Notes: generated by a model from the letters alone, not told the origin. A DNA stretch of 64,000 nt from Paragemmobacter amnigenus (GCF_009908265.2 NZ_JAAATX020000004.1:62001-126000); one strand, 5' to 3'. Shown: positions 1 to 8,258, numbered from the stretch's first letter. Translations and numbers: made by a program.

Positions 1-76
1 CAAAGACGCCCGCGAAACCCTGACGCGCAGCACCCCGGACCCTGCCAACCATCCGCACCACCTGCAAATTACGTAA
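1..76 (+). CDS. Possible C-terminal end of a gene entering from the left (partial)
   Basis: One forward frame is open from the window edge to a TAA at 74-76 and would encode a 24-residue tail that ends HHLQIT. Nothing in it is diagnostic of a family. It would be convergent with the DUF167 gene that ends at 90. The stop codon lies inside a perfect 18-bp palindrome, which fits the end of a transcription unit. A second forward frame is also open across this stretch, so this is a weak call that rests on position only. Confidence 0.3.
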   Translation, partial: KDARETLTRSTPDPANHPHHLQIT

Positions 77-81
77 TTTGC
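64..81. repeat. Perfect 18-bp AT-rich palindrome
   Basis: GCAAATTACGTAATTTGC reads identically on both strands. It lies between a possible upstream gene end and the convergent DUF167 gene. It has no loop, so it would form a poor RNA hairpin and is more like a protein-binding site or a bidirectional end-of-gene element. Its AT-richness stands out against GC-rich flanks. Confidence 0.6.
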
Positions 82-89
82 GTAAACCG

Positions 90-344
90 TCACTCCAGCC
101 GGAACCGCTTGTCGCGCGAACTCGCCCCCCGCACCAGCACCACCCGCCCCTTCGCCACGCCCAGAACATGGGCCAGCGCCGCCGCCACCGCCGCATTGGC
201 CCGCCCGTCCTCGGGCGGGGCATTCACGGCGATCTTCCACACCCCGTCCTCCAGCACACAGGACGCCACCCGCGCCCGCGGCGTCACCCGGACCGCGAAT
301 TCCGCCCCCGCCACGGCCAGATCTGCCCGCTCGCCCTTCTGCAT
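90..344 (-). CDS. DUF167 (YggU-like) family protein
   Basis: This 84-residue protein matches the small DUF167/YggU family. It shows the family pattern of a beta strand with FAVRVTPRA near residue 18, the conserved APPEDGRANAAV segment (about 42-53), and a C-terminal VVLVRGASSRDKRFRLE. Family length is usually 80-110 residues, so it looks complete. The molecular function of the family is not established. It starts at ATG 344 and is divergent from the amidohydrolase gene at 410, leaving only 65 bp for both promoters. Confidence 0.85.
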   Translation of the reverse strand: MQKGERADLAVAGAEFAVRVTPRARVASCVLEDGVWKIAVNAPPEDGRANAAVAAALAHVLGVAKGRVVLVRGASSRDKRFRLE

Positions 345-409
345 CCCTCTGGCCTTTTGCCCCGCACCACGCCTAACCTGCGGGCCGACAATCCGCGAAA
401 GCCCCGCCC

Positions 410-1525
410 ATGACCACAGCCTTCTACACCGACGAACGCACCTTCTGGCACCATGGCGGCAACTATGCCCTGACCCTGCCCGTCGGCGGCCCCGTCGGCC
501 ATTTCGTCCAGCCCGGCGGCGGCCTGCCCGAAAGCCCCGAAACCAAGCGCCGCCTGAAGAACCTGATGGAGGTGACGGGCCTGATGCGCGACCTCTCCCT
601 CCGCTCGGCCGATCCCGTCACGCGCGACGAACTGCTGCGCGTCCACCCCGCGTGCTACCTCGACCGCTTCAAGGACCTCTCCGATGCCGAAGGCGGCGAG
701 CTTGGCCCCCGCGCCCCCTTCGGCCGCGGCGGGTACGAGATCGCCACCCTCTCCGCCGGTCTTGCCACCGCTGCGCTGCGCGCCATCCTGCGGGGCGAGG
801 TGACGAATGCCTACGCCCTCTCGCGCCCGCCGGGGCACCATTGCCTGCCCGACAAACCCAACGGCTTCTGCCTGTTGGCCAATATCGCCATCGCCATCCG
901 CGCGGCACAGGCGGCGGGCCTTGGCCGCCGCTTCGCCGTCATCGACTGGGACGTCCACCACGGCAACGGGACCGAGGCGATCTTCCTGTCGGACCCCGAC
1001 GTCCTGACCATCTCGCTGCATCAGGACCGCAACTATCCCACCGATACCGGCGGCGCCGATGTGCGGGGCGAGGGGGCGGCGCGCGGCACCAACCTGAACA
1101 TCCCCCTGCCCCCCGGCACCGGCCACAAGGGCTATGTCGAGGCGTTTTCCCGCCTCGTCCTGCCCGCGCTCCACGCCCACCGCCCCGACGCGATCATCGT
1201 CGCCTGCGGCTTCGATGCCGCCGCCCTCGACCCGCTCGGCCGGATGCTCGCCACCGCCGCCACCTTCCGCGAGCTGACCCGCCTGACGCGTCTGGCGGCC
1301 GAGACGCTCTGCGACGGTCGCCTCCTCCTCGTCCACGAGGGCGGCTATTCCGAGGTCTACGTCCCCTTCTGCGGCCATGCCGTGATCGAAGAGCTTTCGG
1401 GCAGCCGCATCACCGCGCCAGACCCTCTCGCCCCCACCCTCGCCGCGCGCCAACCCGATGCCCGCTTCGACGCCTTCGTCAGCGGCTGGATCGACGATCT
1501 GGAACGCGGCCTTTCCGCGCCCTGA
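410..1525 (+). CDS. Histone deacetylase-like (class II) zinc amidohydrolase
   Basis: The 371-residue protein has the arginase/deacetylase fold signature of bacterial HDAC-like amidohydrolases and acetylpolyamine deacetylases. RPPGHH is at 139-144 and supplies the catalytic histidine pair. DWDVHHGNGTE at 179-189 supplies the Asp and His zinc ligands. The second zinc Asp is in CGFDA at about 266-270, and HEGGY at 309-313 is the Gly-rich substrate loop. Such enzymes remove acetyl groups from small amines or proteins in the cytoplasm; the substrate here cannot be read from sequence. The lead of about 80 residues before the core is usual for the family. The next gene, a nitroreductase, follows 77 bp later on the same strand. 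Confidence 0.9.
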   Translation: MTTAFYTDERTFWHHGGNYALTLPVGGPVGHFVQPGGGLPESPETKRRLKNLMEVTGLMRDLSLRSADPVTRDELLRVHPACYLDRFKDLSDAEGGELGPRAPFGRGGYEIATLSAGLATAALRAILRGEVTNAYALSRPPGHHCLPDKPNGFCLLANIAIAIRAAQAAGLGRRFAVIDWDVHHGNGTEAIFLSDPDVLTISLHQDRNYPTDTGGADVRGEGAARGTNLNIPLPPGTGHKGYVEAFSRLVLPALHAHRPDAIIVACGFDAAALDPLGRMLATAATFRELTRLTRLAAETLCDGRLLLVHEGGYSEVYVPFCGHAVIEELSGSRITAPDPLAPTLAARQPDARFDAFVSGWIDDLERGLSAP

Positions 1526-1602
1526 TCCGCCATCCTCCCCCTTGCCCCGCCGCCCCCGCCCGCATAGCCAGACCCGCGACCCCTGCCCCGCATAGGCCCC
1601 AC

Positions 1603-2175
1603 ATGACCCGCACCGACGCCGCCTTCGACTTCCTCGCCACCCGCGCCTCCTACCCGTCCAAGGCCATGACCGGCCCCGCCCCAGACCGCGCCGCGCTGGA
1701 GCCGATCCTCGCCGCTGCCCTGCGCGTGCCCGACCACGGCAACCTGCAACCGTGGCGGCTGGTGGTGGGCGGGCGCGAGGCGCTGTCCCGCTGGGCCGAT
1801 CTGGGCGAGGCGCGGGCGCGCGAGATGGGCGACGACCCCGTCCGCATCGAAAAGGGGCGCGGGCAGTTCGACCGCTCGCATCTGGCGGTGGTGGTGATCG
1901 CCAGCCCCGTCCCGGCGGAAAAGGTGCCCGAAATCGAACAGACGCTGTCGGCGGGCGCTCTCTGCCTGAACCTCGTCAACGCGGCCACCGCCGCCGGATG
2001 GGGCGCACAATGGCTGACCGGATGGGTGGCGCATGACCGCGCCTTCATCACCCGCGCCTTCGGCTGCACGGTCGGGGAATGGGTCGCGGGCATCGTCCAT
2101 ATCGGCACGCGCGGCCCCGCCGCCGCCCCCGACCGCCCCCGCCCCGACCTGTCGCGGGTGGTGACGTGGTGCTGA
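1603..2175 (+). CDS. Nitroreductase family protein (YdjA-like)
   Basis: A single-domain FMN nitroreductase of 190 residues, similar in length to E. coli YdjA (about 183). The typical DHGNLQPWRLVVV-type segment is at residues 46-57 (PDHGNLQPWRLV), and a Gly/Trp-rich C-terminal half (GWGAQWLTGW) follows. The family reduces nitro or enone compounds with NAD(P)H. The frame is open for a long way upstream, but ATG 1603 is chosen because the conserved N-terminal helix begins there; the ribosome binding site is weak. The next gene begins one base after this stop, so the two are probably translationally coupled. Confidence 0.85.
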   Translation: MTRTDAAFDFLATRASYPSKAMTGPAPDRAALEPILAAALRVPDHGNLQPWRLVVGGREALSRWADLGEARAREMGDDPVRIEKGRGQFDRSHLAVVVIASPVPAEKVPEIEQTLSAGALCLNLVNAATAAGWGAQWLTGWVAHDRAFITRAFGCTVGEWVAGIVHIGTRGPAAAPDRPRPDLSRVVTWC

Positions 2176-2176
2176 T

Positions 2177-2881
2177 ATGGGCCTGATCCTCTCCTGCTTC
2201 TCCGCCGCGCTGGGACAGGTGGGCGATCCCCGCTTCCGCCGCGTGCTGCTGGCGGGGGTGGCGCTGACGCTGGCGCTGCTCGTCGCGCTCTATGCGGCGG
2301 GGGTGGGGGTGATCCAGTGGCTGGTGCCCGACACCACCGACCTGCCGCTGCTCGGCCCCGTGGGGGGGATCGATACCGCGCTCTCGGTGGGATCGGTCGT
2401 TCTGATGCTCTTCGCCTCGGTCTTCCTGATGGTGCCCGTCGCCTCGGCCTTCACGGGGCTCTTCCTCGAACAGGTGGCCGACGCGGTCGAGGACCGCCAT
2501 TACCCCGCCCTTCCCGCCCCCCGACCGCTGGGACTGGCCGAAGGCATCGCGGGCGCGCTGCGCTTTTTCGGGCTGGTGCTGGGGGCGAATCTCGTGGCGC
2601 TGCTGCTCTGGCCCTTTGCGGGGCCTTTCGTGCCGCTCCTCTTCTGGTCGGTGAACGGCTACCTTCTGGGGCGGGAATATTTCACGCTGGTGGCCCAGCG
2701 CCGGATGGACCGCCCCGCCGCCGCCGCCCTCTGGCGCGCCAACCGCGCCCGCATCTGGGGCGCGGGCGTGCTGATGGCAGCCCCCCTGTCGCTGCCGCTG
2801 GTCAATCTGGTGATCCCCGTGCTCGGCGTGGCGACCTTCACCCATCTGGTGCACCGCCTGCCGCAGCGTGCACCCACTTGA
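2177..2881 (+). CDS. EI24 domain (CysZ-like) membrane protein
   Basis: The 234-residue protein has several long hydrophobic segments, near residues 23-48, 75-97, 135-165 and 195-215. Its N-terminal half resembles the EI24 domain shared with the sulfate transporter CysZ. EI24 proteins are inner-membrane proteins; some import sulfate, but no cysteine-biosynthesis genes lie nearby, so the substrate is open. ATG 2177 begins one base after the nitroreductase stop. A pair of small hairpins follows the gene before the DUF3800 gene. Confidence 0.8.
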   Translation: MGLILSCFSAALGQVGDPRFRRVLLAGVALTLALLVALYAAGVGVIQWLVPDTTDLPLLGPVGGIDTALSVGSVVLMLFASVFLMVPVASAFTGLFLEQVADAVEDRHYPALPAPRPLGLAEGIAGALRFFGLVLGANLVALLLWPFAGPFVPLLFWSVNGYLLGREYFTLVAQRRMDRPAAAALWRANRARIWGAGVLMAAPLSLPLVNLVIPVLGVATFTHLVHRLPQRAPT

Positions 2882-2950
2882 CAGTCAGGCAACCGCACTC
2901 TACCTCTGGGGTAGCAAAATGCCTTCGCTGACCCATGCGGCAGCACATCG

Positions 2951-2974
2951 TATGGCCACCTTCGGGTGGCCATA
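2951..2974. terminator. Strong TTCG-tetraloop hairpin upstream of DUF3800 gene
   Basis: TATGGCCACC (2951-2960), loop TTCG, GGTGGCCATA (2965-2974) form a perfect 10-bp stem closed by an ultra-stable tetraloop. No T-tract follows, so it is either a Rho-independent terminator of poor quality for the EI24 gene or a 5' leader structure of the next gene, whose TTG start is 19 bases downstream. A smaller CTACC/GGTAG hairpin lies about 40 bases upstream. Confidence 0.55.
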
Positions 2975-2992
2975 TTACGTTCGGGGTGAACC

Positions 2993-3826
2993 TTGTATCT
3001 GTGTTACGTCGATGAATCCGGTGACCTCGGCGCCGTCTCCGATCCGCCCAAGCCGAACGACCAACCCGTTTTCCTGATGACCGCGCTGGTGATGGACGCC
3101 ACGATCCTGCGGGGTGTGACGACGGATTTCCTGTCGCTGAAGGCGCGGTTCTTCCCCAATCTGAACTACCCCAGCACCCTCTTCCCCGACACGATCCTGG
3201 GCGAGGTCAAGGGAAGTGACCTGCGCCACAGCCTCCTGCAAGGCTCGGCCCGCCAGCGCAGCCACGCCACAGGCTTTCTCGACCACATCGTCGGTGTGCT
3301 GGAGCGTAACGCAATCCGGCTCATGTCGCGCCTCTGGGTCAAGAAACCCGGCGATCCCTTCAACGGAACCGCCGTCTACACCTCGTCGCTTCAGGCCCTG
3401 ACGCAATCCTTCGACGCCTTCCTCGAGGAACAGGACTCCGAAGGTTTCTGCATCGTCGATGGCCGCAACAAACCGAAGAACGTGAACGCCTCCCATTCCA
3501 TCTTCACGCGCAAATTCGCCACGGCAGCCCCCGGTTACTCCCGCCTGCTGGAATTGCCGGCGTTCGGACACAGCGACAATCACGCCATGATCCAGATTTG
3601 CGACCTGATCTCCTCGGCCCTGATCTATCCGGTGGCGACCCATGCCTATTGCACGGGCCATGTGGCGAATGTCCACGTGCAGCCCGCAGCGCAGAGCCTT
3701 CGCACCCGCTACGGCCAGAAACTGCGCGATCTGCAATATCGCCATTTCGACGGTCAGAAATGGCGCGGCGGGATCACCGTCTCGGACCGTATCGGCAGCA
3801 AGGGCGCGAGCGTGATGTTCCGCTAG
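2993..3826 (+). CDS. DUF3800 domain-containing protein
   Basis: The 277-residue protein opens with MYLCYVDESGDLG, the hallmark acidic YxDESG motif of DUF3800, an RNase H-like fold. A later acidic site (EGFCIVDGRNK, about 160) and QICDLIS (about 202) complete the usual carboxylate set. DUF3800 proteins are of unknown function but recur in mobile or defence regions. The start is TTG 2993, forced because the conserved motif begins at residue 2. Base use looks lower in GC than the neighbouring genes, and hairpins bound the gene on both sides, which together suggest a recently acquired cassette. Confidence 0.85.
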   Translation: MYLCYVDESGDLGAVSDPPKPNDQPVFLMTALVMDATILRGVTTDFLSLKARFFPNLNYPSTLFPDTILGEVKGSDLRHSLLQGSARQRSHATGFLDHIVGVLERNAIRLMSRLWVKKPGDPFNGTAVYTSSLQALTQSFDAFLEEQDSEGFCIVDGRNKPKNVNASHSIFTRKFATAAPGYSRLLELPAFGHSDNHAMIQICDLISSALIYPVATHAYCTGHVANVHVQPAAQSLRTRYGQKLRDLQYRHFDGQKWRGGITVSDRIGSKGASVMFR

Positions 3827-3838
3827 GGGGGTCCCCCT
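3825..3838. terminator. Bidirectional hairpin between convergent genes
   Basis: AGGGGG and CCCCCT arms overlap both the DUF3800 stop codon (3824-3826) and the stop of the DUF1467 gene (3838-3840). The genes converge with a gap of only 11 bp, so this compact GC stem is the only candidate shared terminator. The loop is very tight, two to four bases. Confidence 0.5.
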
Positions 3839-4107
3839 CAGCCGCCCATCACCCCGCGCATGTCGATGTCGCGCACGGTGATGACGCCCGACAGGACGAT
3901 CCCCGCCAGCACGGCCCAGACGATGGCCGCGATCCATGTCGTCATCTTCGCCTTGCGCGCCACGATATGCGTGGCCGGCGCGCCCCTTGGCGTGCCCGGC
4001 ACCACCTCGCCCGCATCGCCCTGGCTGACGAAACGGATGGGCAGCACGATGAAGAAGGTCATGAACCAGCAGACGGCATAAAGCACGATGGCCGAGGTGA
4101 TGCTCAT
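3838..4107 (-). CDS. DUF1467 family small membrane protein
   Basis: The 89-residue protein begins MSITSAIVLYAVCWFMTFF and has two predicted membrane helices (about 3-25 and 58-78). The family segment RFVSQGDAGEVVPGTPRGAPA lies between them. DUF1467 genes very commonly sit directly downstream of methylmalonyl-CoA epimerase in Alphaproteobacteria, as here (4-bp gap). Function is unknown. ATG 4107 was chosen over the longer open frame because the conserved N-terminus starts there. Confidence 0.85.
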   Translation of the reverse strand: MSITSAIVLYAVCWFMTFFIVLPIRFVSQGDAGEVVPGTPRGAPATHIVARKAKMTTWIAAIVWAVLAGIVLSGVITVRDIDMRGVMGG

Positions 4108-4111
4108 GGCC

Positions 4112-4516
4112 CTACACCTGCTCCAGCTCGACCAGACAGCCGTTGAAATCCTTGGGATGCAGGAACAGCACGGGCTTGCCATGCGCGCCGATCTTGGGCT
4201 CTCCCGACCCCAGCACCCGCGCGCCTGACGCCTTCAGCCGGTCCCGCGCCGCAAGGATGTCGTCCACCTCATAGCAGATGTGGTGGATGCCGCCCGCGGG
4301 GTTCTTCTCCAGAAAACCGGCGATGGGAGAGTTCTCCCCCAGCGGATAGAGCAGTTCGATCTTCGTGTTGGGCAGTTCGATGAAGACCACCGTCACCCCG
4401 TGATCGGGTTCGTCCTGCGGCGCGCCGACCTTGGCGCCCAGCGTGCCGCGATACTGCTCCGACGCCGCCGCAAGGTCCGGCACGGCGATGGCGACATGGT
4501 TCAGACGTCCGATCAT
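4112..4516 (-). CDS. mce: Methylmalonyl-CoA epimerase
   Basis: The 134-residue VOC-fold enzyme interconverts (2S)- and (2R)-methylmalonyl-CoA between propionyl-CoA carboxylase and methylmalonyl-CoA mutase. It begins MIGRLNHVAIAVPDL, which carries the first metal-binding His (residue 7). GGIHHICYEVDD near residue 80 carries another His, and the terminal CLVELEQV carries the metal Glu. Start 4516 is supported by GAGGG just upstream; an in-frame GTG 15 bases earlier is less likely. It pairs functionally with prpE elsewhere in the window. Confidence 0.93.
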   Translation of the reverse strand: MIGRLNHVAIAVPDLAAASEQYRGTLGAKVGAPQDEPDHGVTVVFIELPNTKIELLYPLGENSPIAGFLEKNPAGGIHHICYEVDDILAARDRLKASGARVLGSGEPKIGAHGKPVLFLHPKDFNGCLVELEQV

Positions 4517-4660
4517 GGTTCCCTCATGCACAAGCTCTCGCCTGCGTTATGGGTGCGCCCCTGCGCCGGTGCAAGGGGCGGCACCGCCGCACCCCCCTTA
4601 ACGGAACCGTTACGGTTTTGTGGCCTTGTGCAGACAGACGCCAAGGACGGAGCTGCCCCG

Positions 4661-4759
4661 ATGTCCGCACCCATGATCCCCCTGCCCGATCCGGCCCCCG
4701 TGCCACCCCCGCTGCGCGACGCGCTGAACGCGCGCATCGTGGCGCTCTACCCGCCCTGA
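4661..4759 (+). CDS. Possible 32-residue proline-rich small protein
   Basis: ATG 4661 lies 11 bases after a GGAG and opens a frame encoding MSAPMIPLPDPAPVPPP followed by a short helix-like LRDALNARIVAL. It lies between the divergent epimerase gene and the end of the GNAT gene. About 50 bases upstream is TAACGGAACCGTTA, an inverted repeat that could be an operator. No family is recognised and the call rests only on the ribosome binding site and position. Confidence 0.25.
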   Translation: MSAPMIPLPDPAPVPPPLRDALNARIVALYPP

Positions 4760-4765
4760 CCCGCG

Positions 4766-5464
4766 CTACAGCGCCGAGTCCGATGCCGCGCGCACCAGCC
4801 GCGTCAGGTCCGACAGCCGCTCGCGCTGCCGTCCGCCTGCGTCGAAATTCGCGGGCGACAGCCACGCCGCATAGGCCTCGCGCAGGGCGGGCCATTCGCT
4901 GTCGATGATGGAAAACCACGCCGAGTCGCGGTTCTTCCCCTTGATGACCATGTGCTGGCGGAACACCCCCTCAAAGGAGAAGCCCAACCGCTGCGCCGCC
5001 CGCCGCGACGGCAGGTTCAGCGCGTTGCACTTCCACTCGTACCGCCGATAGCCGTGGGAAAAGGCCCAGTCCATCATCAGGAACATCGCCTCGGTCGCCG
5101 CCCGCCCGCGCTGAAGCTGCGGCGACAGGCAGATATGCCCCACCTCGATCACCCCGTGATCGGGCGTGATCCGCAGGAAGGACGCGACACCCGACGGATG
5201 CGCCGCCCCCGCCTCGCGGATCGCCCAGAACACCGGATCGCGCCCCGCCACCGCCTCCTTGGCCCAGCGGTGATAGGCGGCCGCCGAATGGAAGGGGCCA
5301 TAGGGCATGTAATCCCACAGCCCGTCATGGCCCGCGAAGGCCGCGAACAGGTCGGCGGCATGGGCATCGGCATCCAGCCGCTCCAGCCGCGCATAGCGCC
5401 CCTCCAGCGGCTCCGCTCCCGGCCAGTCCGCCGGTTTCCAGCCATCCACCGTCACGCCCGCCAT
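4766..5464 (-). CDS. GNAT family N-acetyltransferase (RimJ/RimL type)
   Basis: The 232-residue protein is a GNAT of the RimL-like type. It has LEGRYARLERLDADAHAAD at the start of the fold, the acetyl-CoA loop QLQRGRAATEAM (about 135-146), and WKCNALNLPSRRAAQRLGF (about 160-178), typical of this subgroup. It would acetylate an alpha-amino group or small molecule. ATG 5464 is preceded by GGAGG with five-base spacing; two upstream in-frame starts (5476, 5518) are possible but lack such a site. It is followed on the same strand by no close gene, and preceded by DUF1993 with a 57-bp gap. Confidence 0.85.
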   Translation of the reverse strand: MAGVTVDGWKPADWPGAEPLEGRYARLERLDADAHAADLFAAFAGHDGLWDYMPYGPFHSAAAYHRWAKEAVAGRDPVFWAIREAGAAHPSGVASFLRITPDHGVIEVGHICLSPQLQRGRAATEAMFLMMDWAFSHGYRRYEWKCNALNLPSRRAAQRLGFSFEGVFRQHMVIKGKNRDSAWFSIIDSEWPALREAYAAWLSPANFDAGGRQRERLSDLTRLVRAASDSAL

Positions 5465-5520
5465 CGCCGCCTCCATCCGTTCGCGCCCACCTTGCCCCGC
5501 CGACGGGGCGGGCCGCAAGA

Positions 5521-6006
5521 TCAGAAGGCAAACCCTTCGGGATAGCTGTGCAGCCCGTCGAAATCCGCCTTGCCCAGCGCCACCCCCGCCGCGCGCAGGG
5601 CGGCATAGCCCATGGTGACGTGGAACAGGAAATTCGGCATCCCGAACAGGTGCAGGAAGGCCGCCCCGTCCTGCTCCAGATCGGCAAAGCCCGCGCGATG
5701 CGCGATCACCCGCCCCTCCGCCCCCGCAAACTCCCCGGGCCGCATCCCCCCCAGCGTGGCCCGCGCCACCGCCAGCCGCGGCCCCAGCGCGGCGGGCAGG
5801 TCCGGCACCGCGCGCCCCGCCAGCGGACAGGCCACGCGCAGGGCAAACCCCGCCGCCGTGCCGAACTGCTGCCGCGCCGGAAAACTCTCCGCGATCCGGT
5901 GGTCCAGCGCCTGCGTCCCCGCCCGCTCCACCATCCCCGCGACACGGTCAAGATAGTGGCGGAACACGGGAACCGAGGCGGTGTAGAGCGGCGGATGCGG
6001 CGGCAT
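5521..6006 (-). CDS. DUF1993 family protein
   Basis: The 161-residue protein matches DUF1993, a four-helix DinB-like family. The C-terminal HLFGMPNFLFHVTMGYAALR (about 119-138) is the most characteristic segment, and an N-terminal SVPVFRHYLDRV is also typical. Some DinB-fold proteins are metal-dependent thiol transferases, but no function is established for this family. The end is 57 bp upstream of the GNAT start on the same strand, so the two may be co-transcribed. Confidence 0.85.
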   Translation of the reverse strand: MPPHPPLYTASVPVFRHYLDRVAGMVERAGTQALDHRIAESFPARQQFGTAAGFALRVACPLAGRAVPDLPAALGPRLAVARATLGGMRPGEFAGAEGRVIAHRAGFADLEQDGAAFLHLFGMPNFLFHVTMGYAALRAAGVALGKADFDGLHSYPEGFAF

Positions 6007-6302
6007 GGATCACCTCGGGCGGGCGGGGATGCGCCAGAGTGGCAGGGAAACCCGCGCTTGGCGAGTGGCGGGGCATCGGCCAGAGGACCGACGCGAAACT
6101 GTCCGGTGGACAGTTTCGCCGGTCCGATCGCGGCTGAGGCAACGAAGCCGCGAGGGGTCATCCACCCGCTCCGCCGGTCTGGGCACGGGCGGAACGGGTG
6201 GAAGCTTGGTCACGGCGCGCGCGACGATGGTCGCGCGCTTGCCCGATCAAACCAAAAGGGGCGCCCACCGGCGCCCCTCCCGTCCCGACAGGGCAATCCC
6301 CG
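6007..6302. other. Intergenic region with one REP-like hairpin
   Basis: About 296 bp between the DUF1993 start and the aspS stop, both on the minus strand. It holds the hairpin at 6093-6119 and must contain the DUF1993 promoter. No open frame with family similarity was found and no other repeat is obvious. Confidence 0.6.
6093..6119. repeat. REP-like palindrome, GCGAAACTGTCC type
   Basis: GCGAAACTGTCC (6093-6104) and GGACAGTTTCGC (6108-6119) form a perfect 12-bp stem with a GGT loop. A divergent relative with the same outer GCGAAA/TTTCGC arms is found at 13795-13821. No T-tract follows, so it is more like a dispersed palindromic element than a terminator. Confidence 0.75.
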
Positions 6303-8084
6303 TCACTGGTCCTTCGGCACGACCCGCAACCGCAGCTCGCGCAGCTGCTCGTTCGTGGGCTCGCTCGGCGCGCCCATCAGCAGATCCTCCGCCCGCTGGT
6401 TCATCGGGAACATGATGACCTCGCGGATGTTCTGCTCGTCGGCCAGCAGCATCACCGCGCGGTCGATCCCCATGGCACAGCCCCCGTGAGGAGGAGCCCC
6501 ATATTTGAACGCCTTGACCATCCCGCCAAACCGCTTGTCCACCTCGGAATTCGGATAACCGGCGAGTTCAAAGGCCTTGTACATGATCTCGGGCTTGTGG
6601 TTGCGGATCCCGCCCGAGATCAGCTCGTACCCGTTGCAGGCCAGATCATACTGATAGGCATGCACGGCCAGCGGATCGCCCATCAGCGCCTCCATCCCGC
6701 CCTGCGGCATGGAGAAGGGGTTGTGGGAAAAGTCGATCTTCCCGTCATCCGTCTTTTCATACATCGGGAAGTCCACGATCCACGCAAAGCGGAACGTATC
6801 CGTCTCCGCCAGCCCCAACTCCCGCCCGATCTCGTTGCGCGCCTTGCCCGCGAAGGCCACGAACTGCTCGGGCTTCCCGCCAAGGAAAAACGCCGCATCG
6901 CCCAGACCCAGCCCAAGCTGCTGGCGGATCGCCTCCGTCCGCTCCGGCCCGATATTCTTGGCCAAGGGACCGGCGGCTTCCATCCCCGACCCGTCCTCCG
7001 CCTCGCGCCAGAAGATATAGCCCATCCCCGGCAGGCCCTCTTTCTGGGCAAAGGCGTTCATGCGGTCACAGAACTTCCGGCTGCCCCCCGTCGGCGCGGG
7101 GATGGCGCGGACCTCGGTCCCCTCGTTCTCCAGAAGCTTCGCAAAGACCGCGAAACCCGACCCGCGGAAATGCTCGCTCACCACCTGCATCTTGATCGGA
7201 TTGCGCAGGTCCGGCTTGTCCGACCCGTACCACAGCAGCGAATCTTTGTAGGCAATCCGCGGCCAGTCCGACGGCACCTTGCAGTCAGGCCGGAACTCCT
7301 CGAACAGCCCCTGGATGACAGGCTGCACGGCGGCAAAGACATCCTCCTGCTCGACGAAGCTCATCTCCACGTCAAGCTGGTAGAAATCCGTGGGCGACCG
7401 GTCCGCGCGCGGGTCCTCGTCGCGGAAACAGGGCGCGATCTGGAAATAACGGTCGAACCCCGCCACCATGATCAACTGCTTGAACTGCTGCGGCGCCTGC
7501 GGCAGCGCATAGAACTTGCCCGGATGCAGACGGCTCGGCACCAGAAAGTCGCGCGCGCCCTCGGGGCTGGAGGCCGTGATGATCGGCGTCTGGAATTCGT
7601 TGAACCCCTGCCCCCACATCCGGTTGCGCAAGGACCGCACCACGTTCGACCGCAGCATCATGTTGCGATGCAGCTTCTCGCGCCGCAGGTCGAGGAAGCG
7701 ATAGGTCAGCCGCGTCTCTTCGGGATAATCCACCTCCCCAAAGACCGGCATGGGCAGCTCTTCCGCAGCACCCAGCACCGTCATCCCCGTCGCATAGACC
7801 TCCACCTCGCCGGTCGGGATCTTGGGGTTCACCAGCGCCGCATCCCGCGCCTTCACCCGCCCGTCGATGCAGATCACCCATTCGGCCCGCACCTTCTCGA
7901 TCTCGGCAAAGGCAGGGCTGTCACTGTCGGCCAGCACCTGCGTGATCCCGTAATGGTCGCGCAGGTCGATGAACAGCACGCCCCCATGATCGCGCACGCG
8001 ATGCACCCAGCCCGACAGGCGGACCGTCTGGCCCACATGGGCGGTGTTCAGTTCGGCGCAGGTATGGCTGCGATAGGCGTGCAT
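6303..8084 (-). CDS. aspS: Aspartyl-tRNA synthetase
   Basis: The 593-residue class II synthetase charges tRNA-Asp, and probably tRNA-Asn, with aspartate. The N-terminal OB-fold anticodon domain contains [12 protein letters not shown] (24-35). Class II motifs follow: [40 protein letters not shown] and the C-terminal GIDR segment. The bacterial GAD insertion is present. His33 in the RDHGG loop is the residue I associate with non-discriminating AspRS, which would mean Asn-tRNA is made through GatCAB. Two ATGs are adjacent; the second is chosen for its spacing from GGGGGAG. Length matches the family. Confidence 0.97.
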   Translation of the reverse strand: MHAYRSHTCAELNTAHVGQTVRLSGWVHRVRDHGGVLFIDLRDHYGITQVLADSDSPAFAEIEKVRAEWVICIDGRVKARDAALVNPKIPTGEVEVYATGMTVLGAAEELPMPVFGEVDYPEETRLTYRFLDLRREKLHRNMMLRSNVVRSLRNRMWGQGFNEFQTPIITASSPEGARDFLVPSRLHPGKFYALPQAPQQFKQLIMVAGFDRYFQIAPCFRDEDPRADRSPTDFYQLDVEMSFVEQEDVFAAVQPVIQGLFEEFRPDCKVPSDWPRIAYKDSLLWYGSDKPDLRNPIKMQVVSEHFRGSGFAVFAKLLENEGTEVRAIPAPTGGSRKFCDRMNAFAQKEGLPGMGYIFWREAEDGSGMEAAGPLAKNIGPERTEAIRQQLGLGLGDAAFFLGGKPEQFVAFAGKARNEIGRELGLAETDTFRFAWIVDFPMYEKTDDGKIDFSHNPFSMPQGGMEALMGDPLAVHAYQYDLACNGYELISGGIRNHKPEIMYKAFELAGYPNSEVDKRFGGMVKAFKYGAPPHGGCAMGIDRAVMLLADEQNIREVIMFPMNQRAEDLLMGAPSEPTNEQLRELRLRVVPKDQ

Positions 8085-8232
8085 CATGCTCCCCCTTGCG
8101 AGGCATCTTTTGTCATCGCGCCGATACACCCCTTGCCGCGTGCGAAGTCAAGGCCCGCTTCCACGCCCCCCACCCCCCCGCCTTCATCTCGGCCCAAATA
8201 CCCGCAGGGGGTGAATGGCCCGCAAGGGCCAG

Positions 8233-8252
8233 AGGGGGCGCGCGCGCCCCCT
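8233..8252 (-). terminator. Self-complementary 20-bp GC hairpin after pabC
   Basis: AGGGGGCGCGCGCGCCCCCT is a perfect palindrome directly beyond the pabC stop at 8259. Reading on along the minus strand there is a smaller GGCCCTTGCGGGCC hairpin and then GGGTATTTGGG, a weak T-rich tail. This is the best candidate for ending the pabBC transcript. Confidence 0.6.
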
Positions 8253-8258
8253 GCCCCG

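Noticed and set aside
109-1602. In-frame N-terminal extension of the nitroreductase
   Set aside because: The extension runs over the amidohydrolase gene in another frame and has no similarity; the nitroreductase domain starts at 1603.
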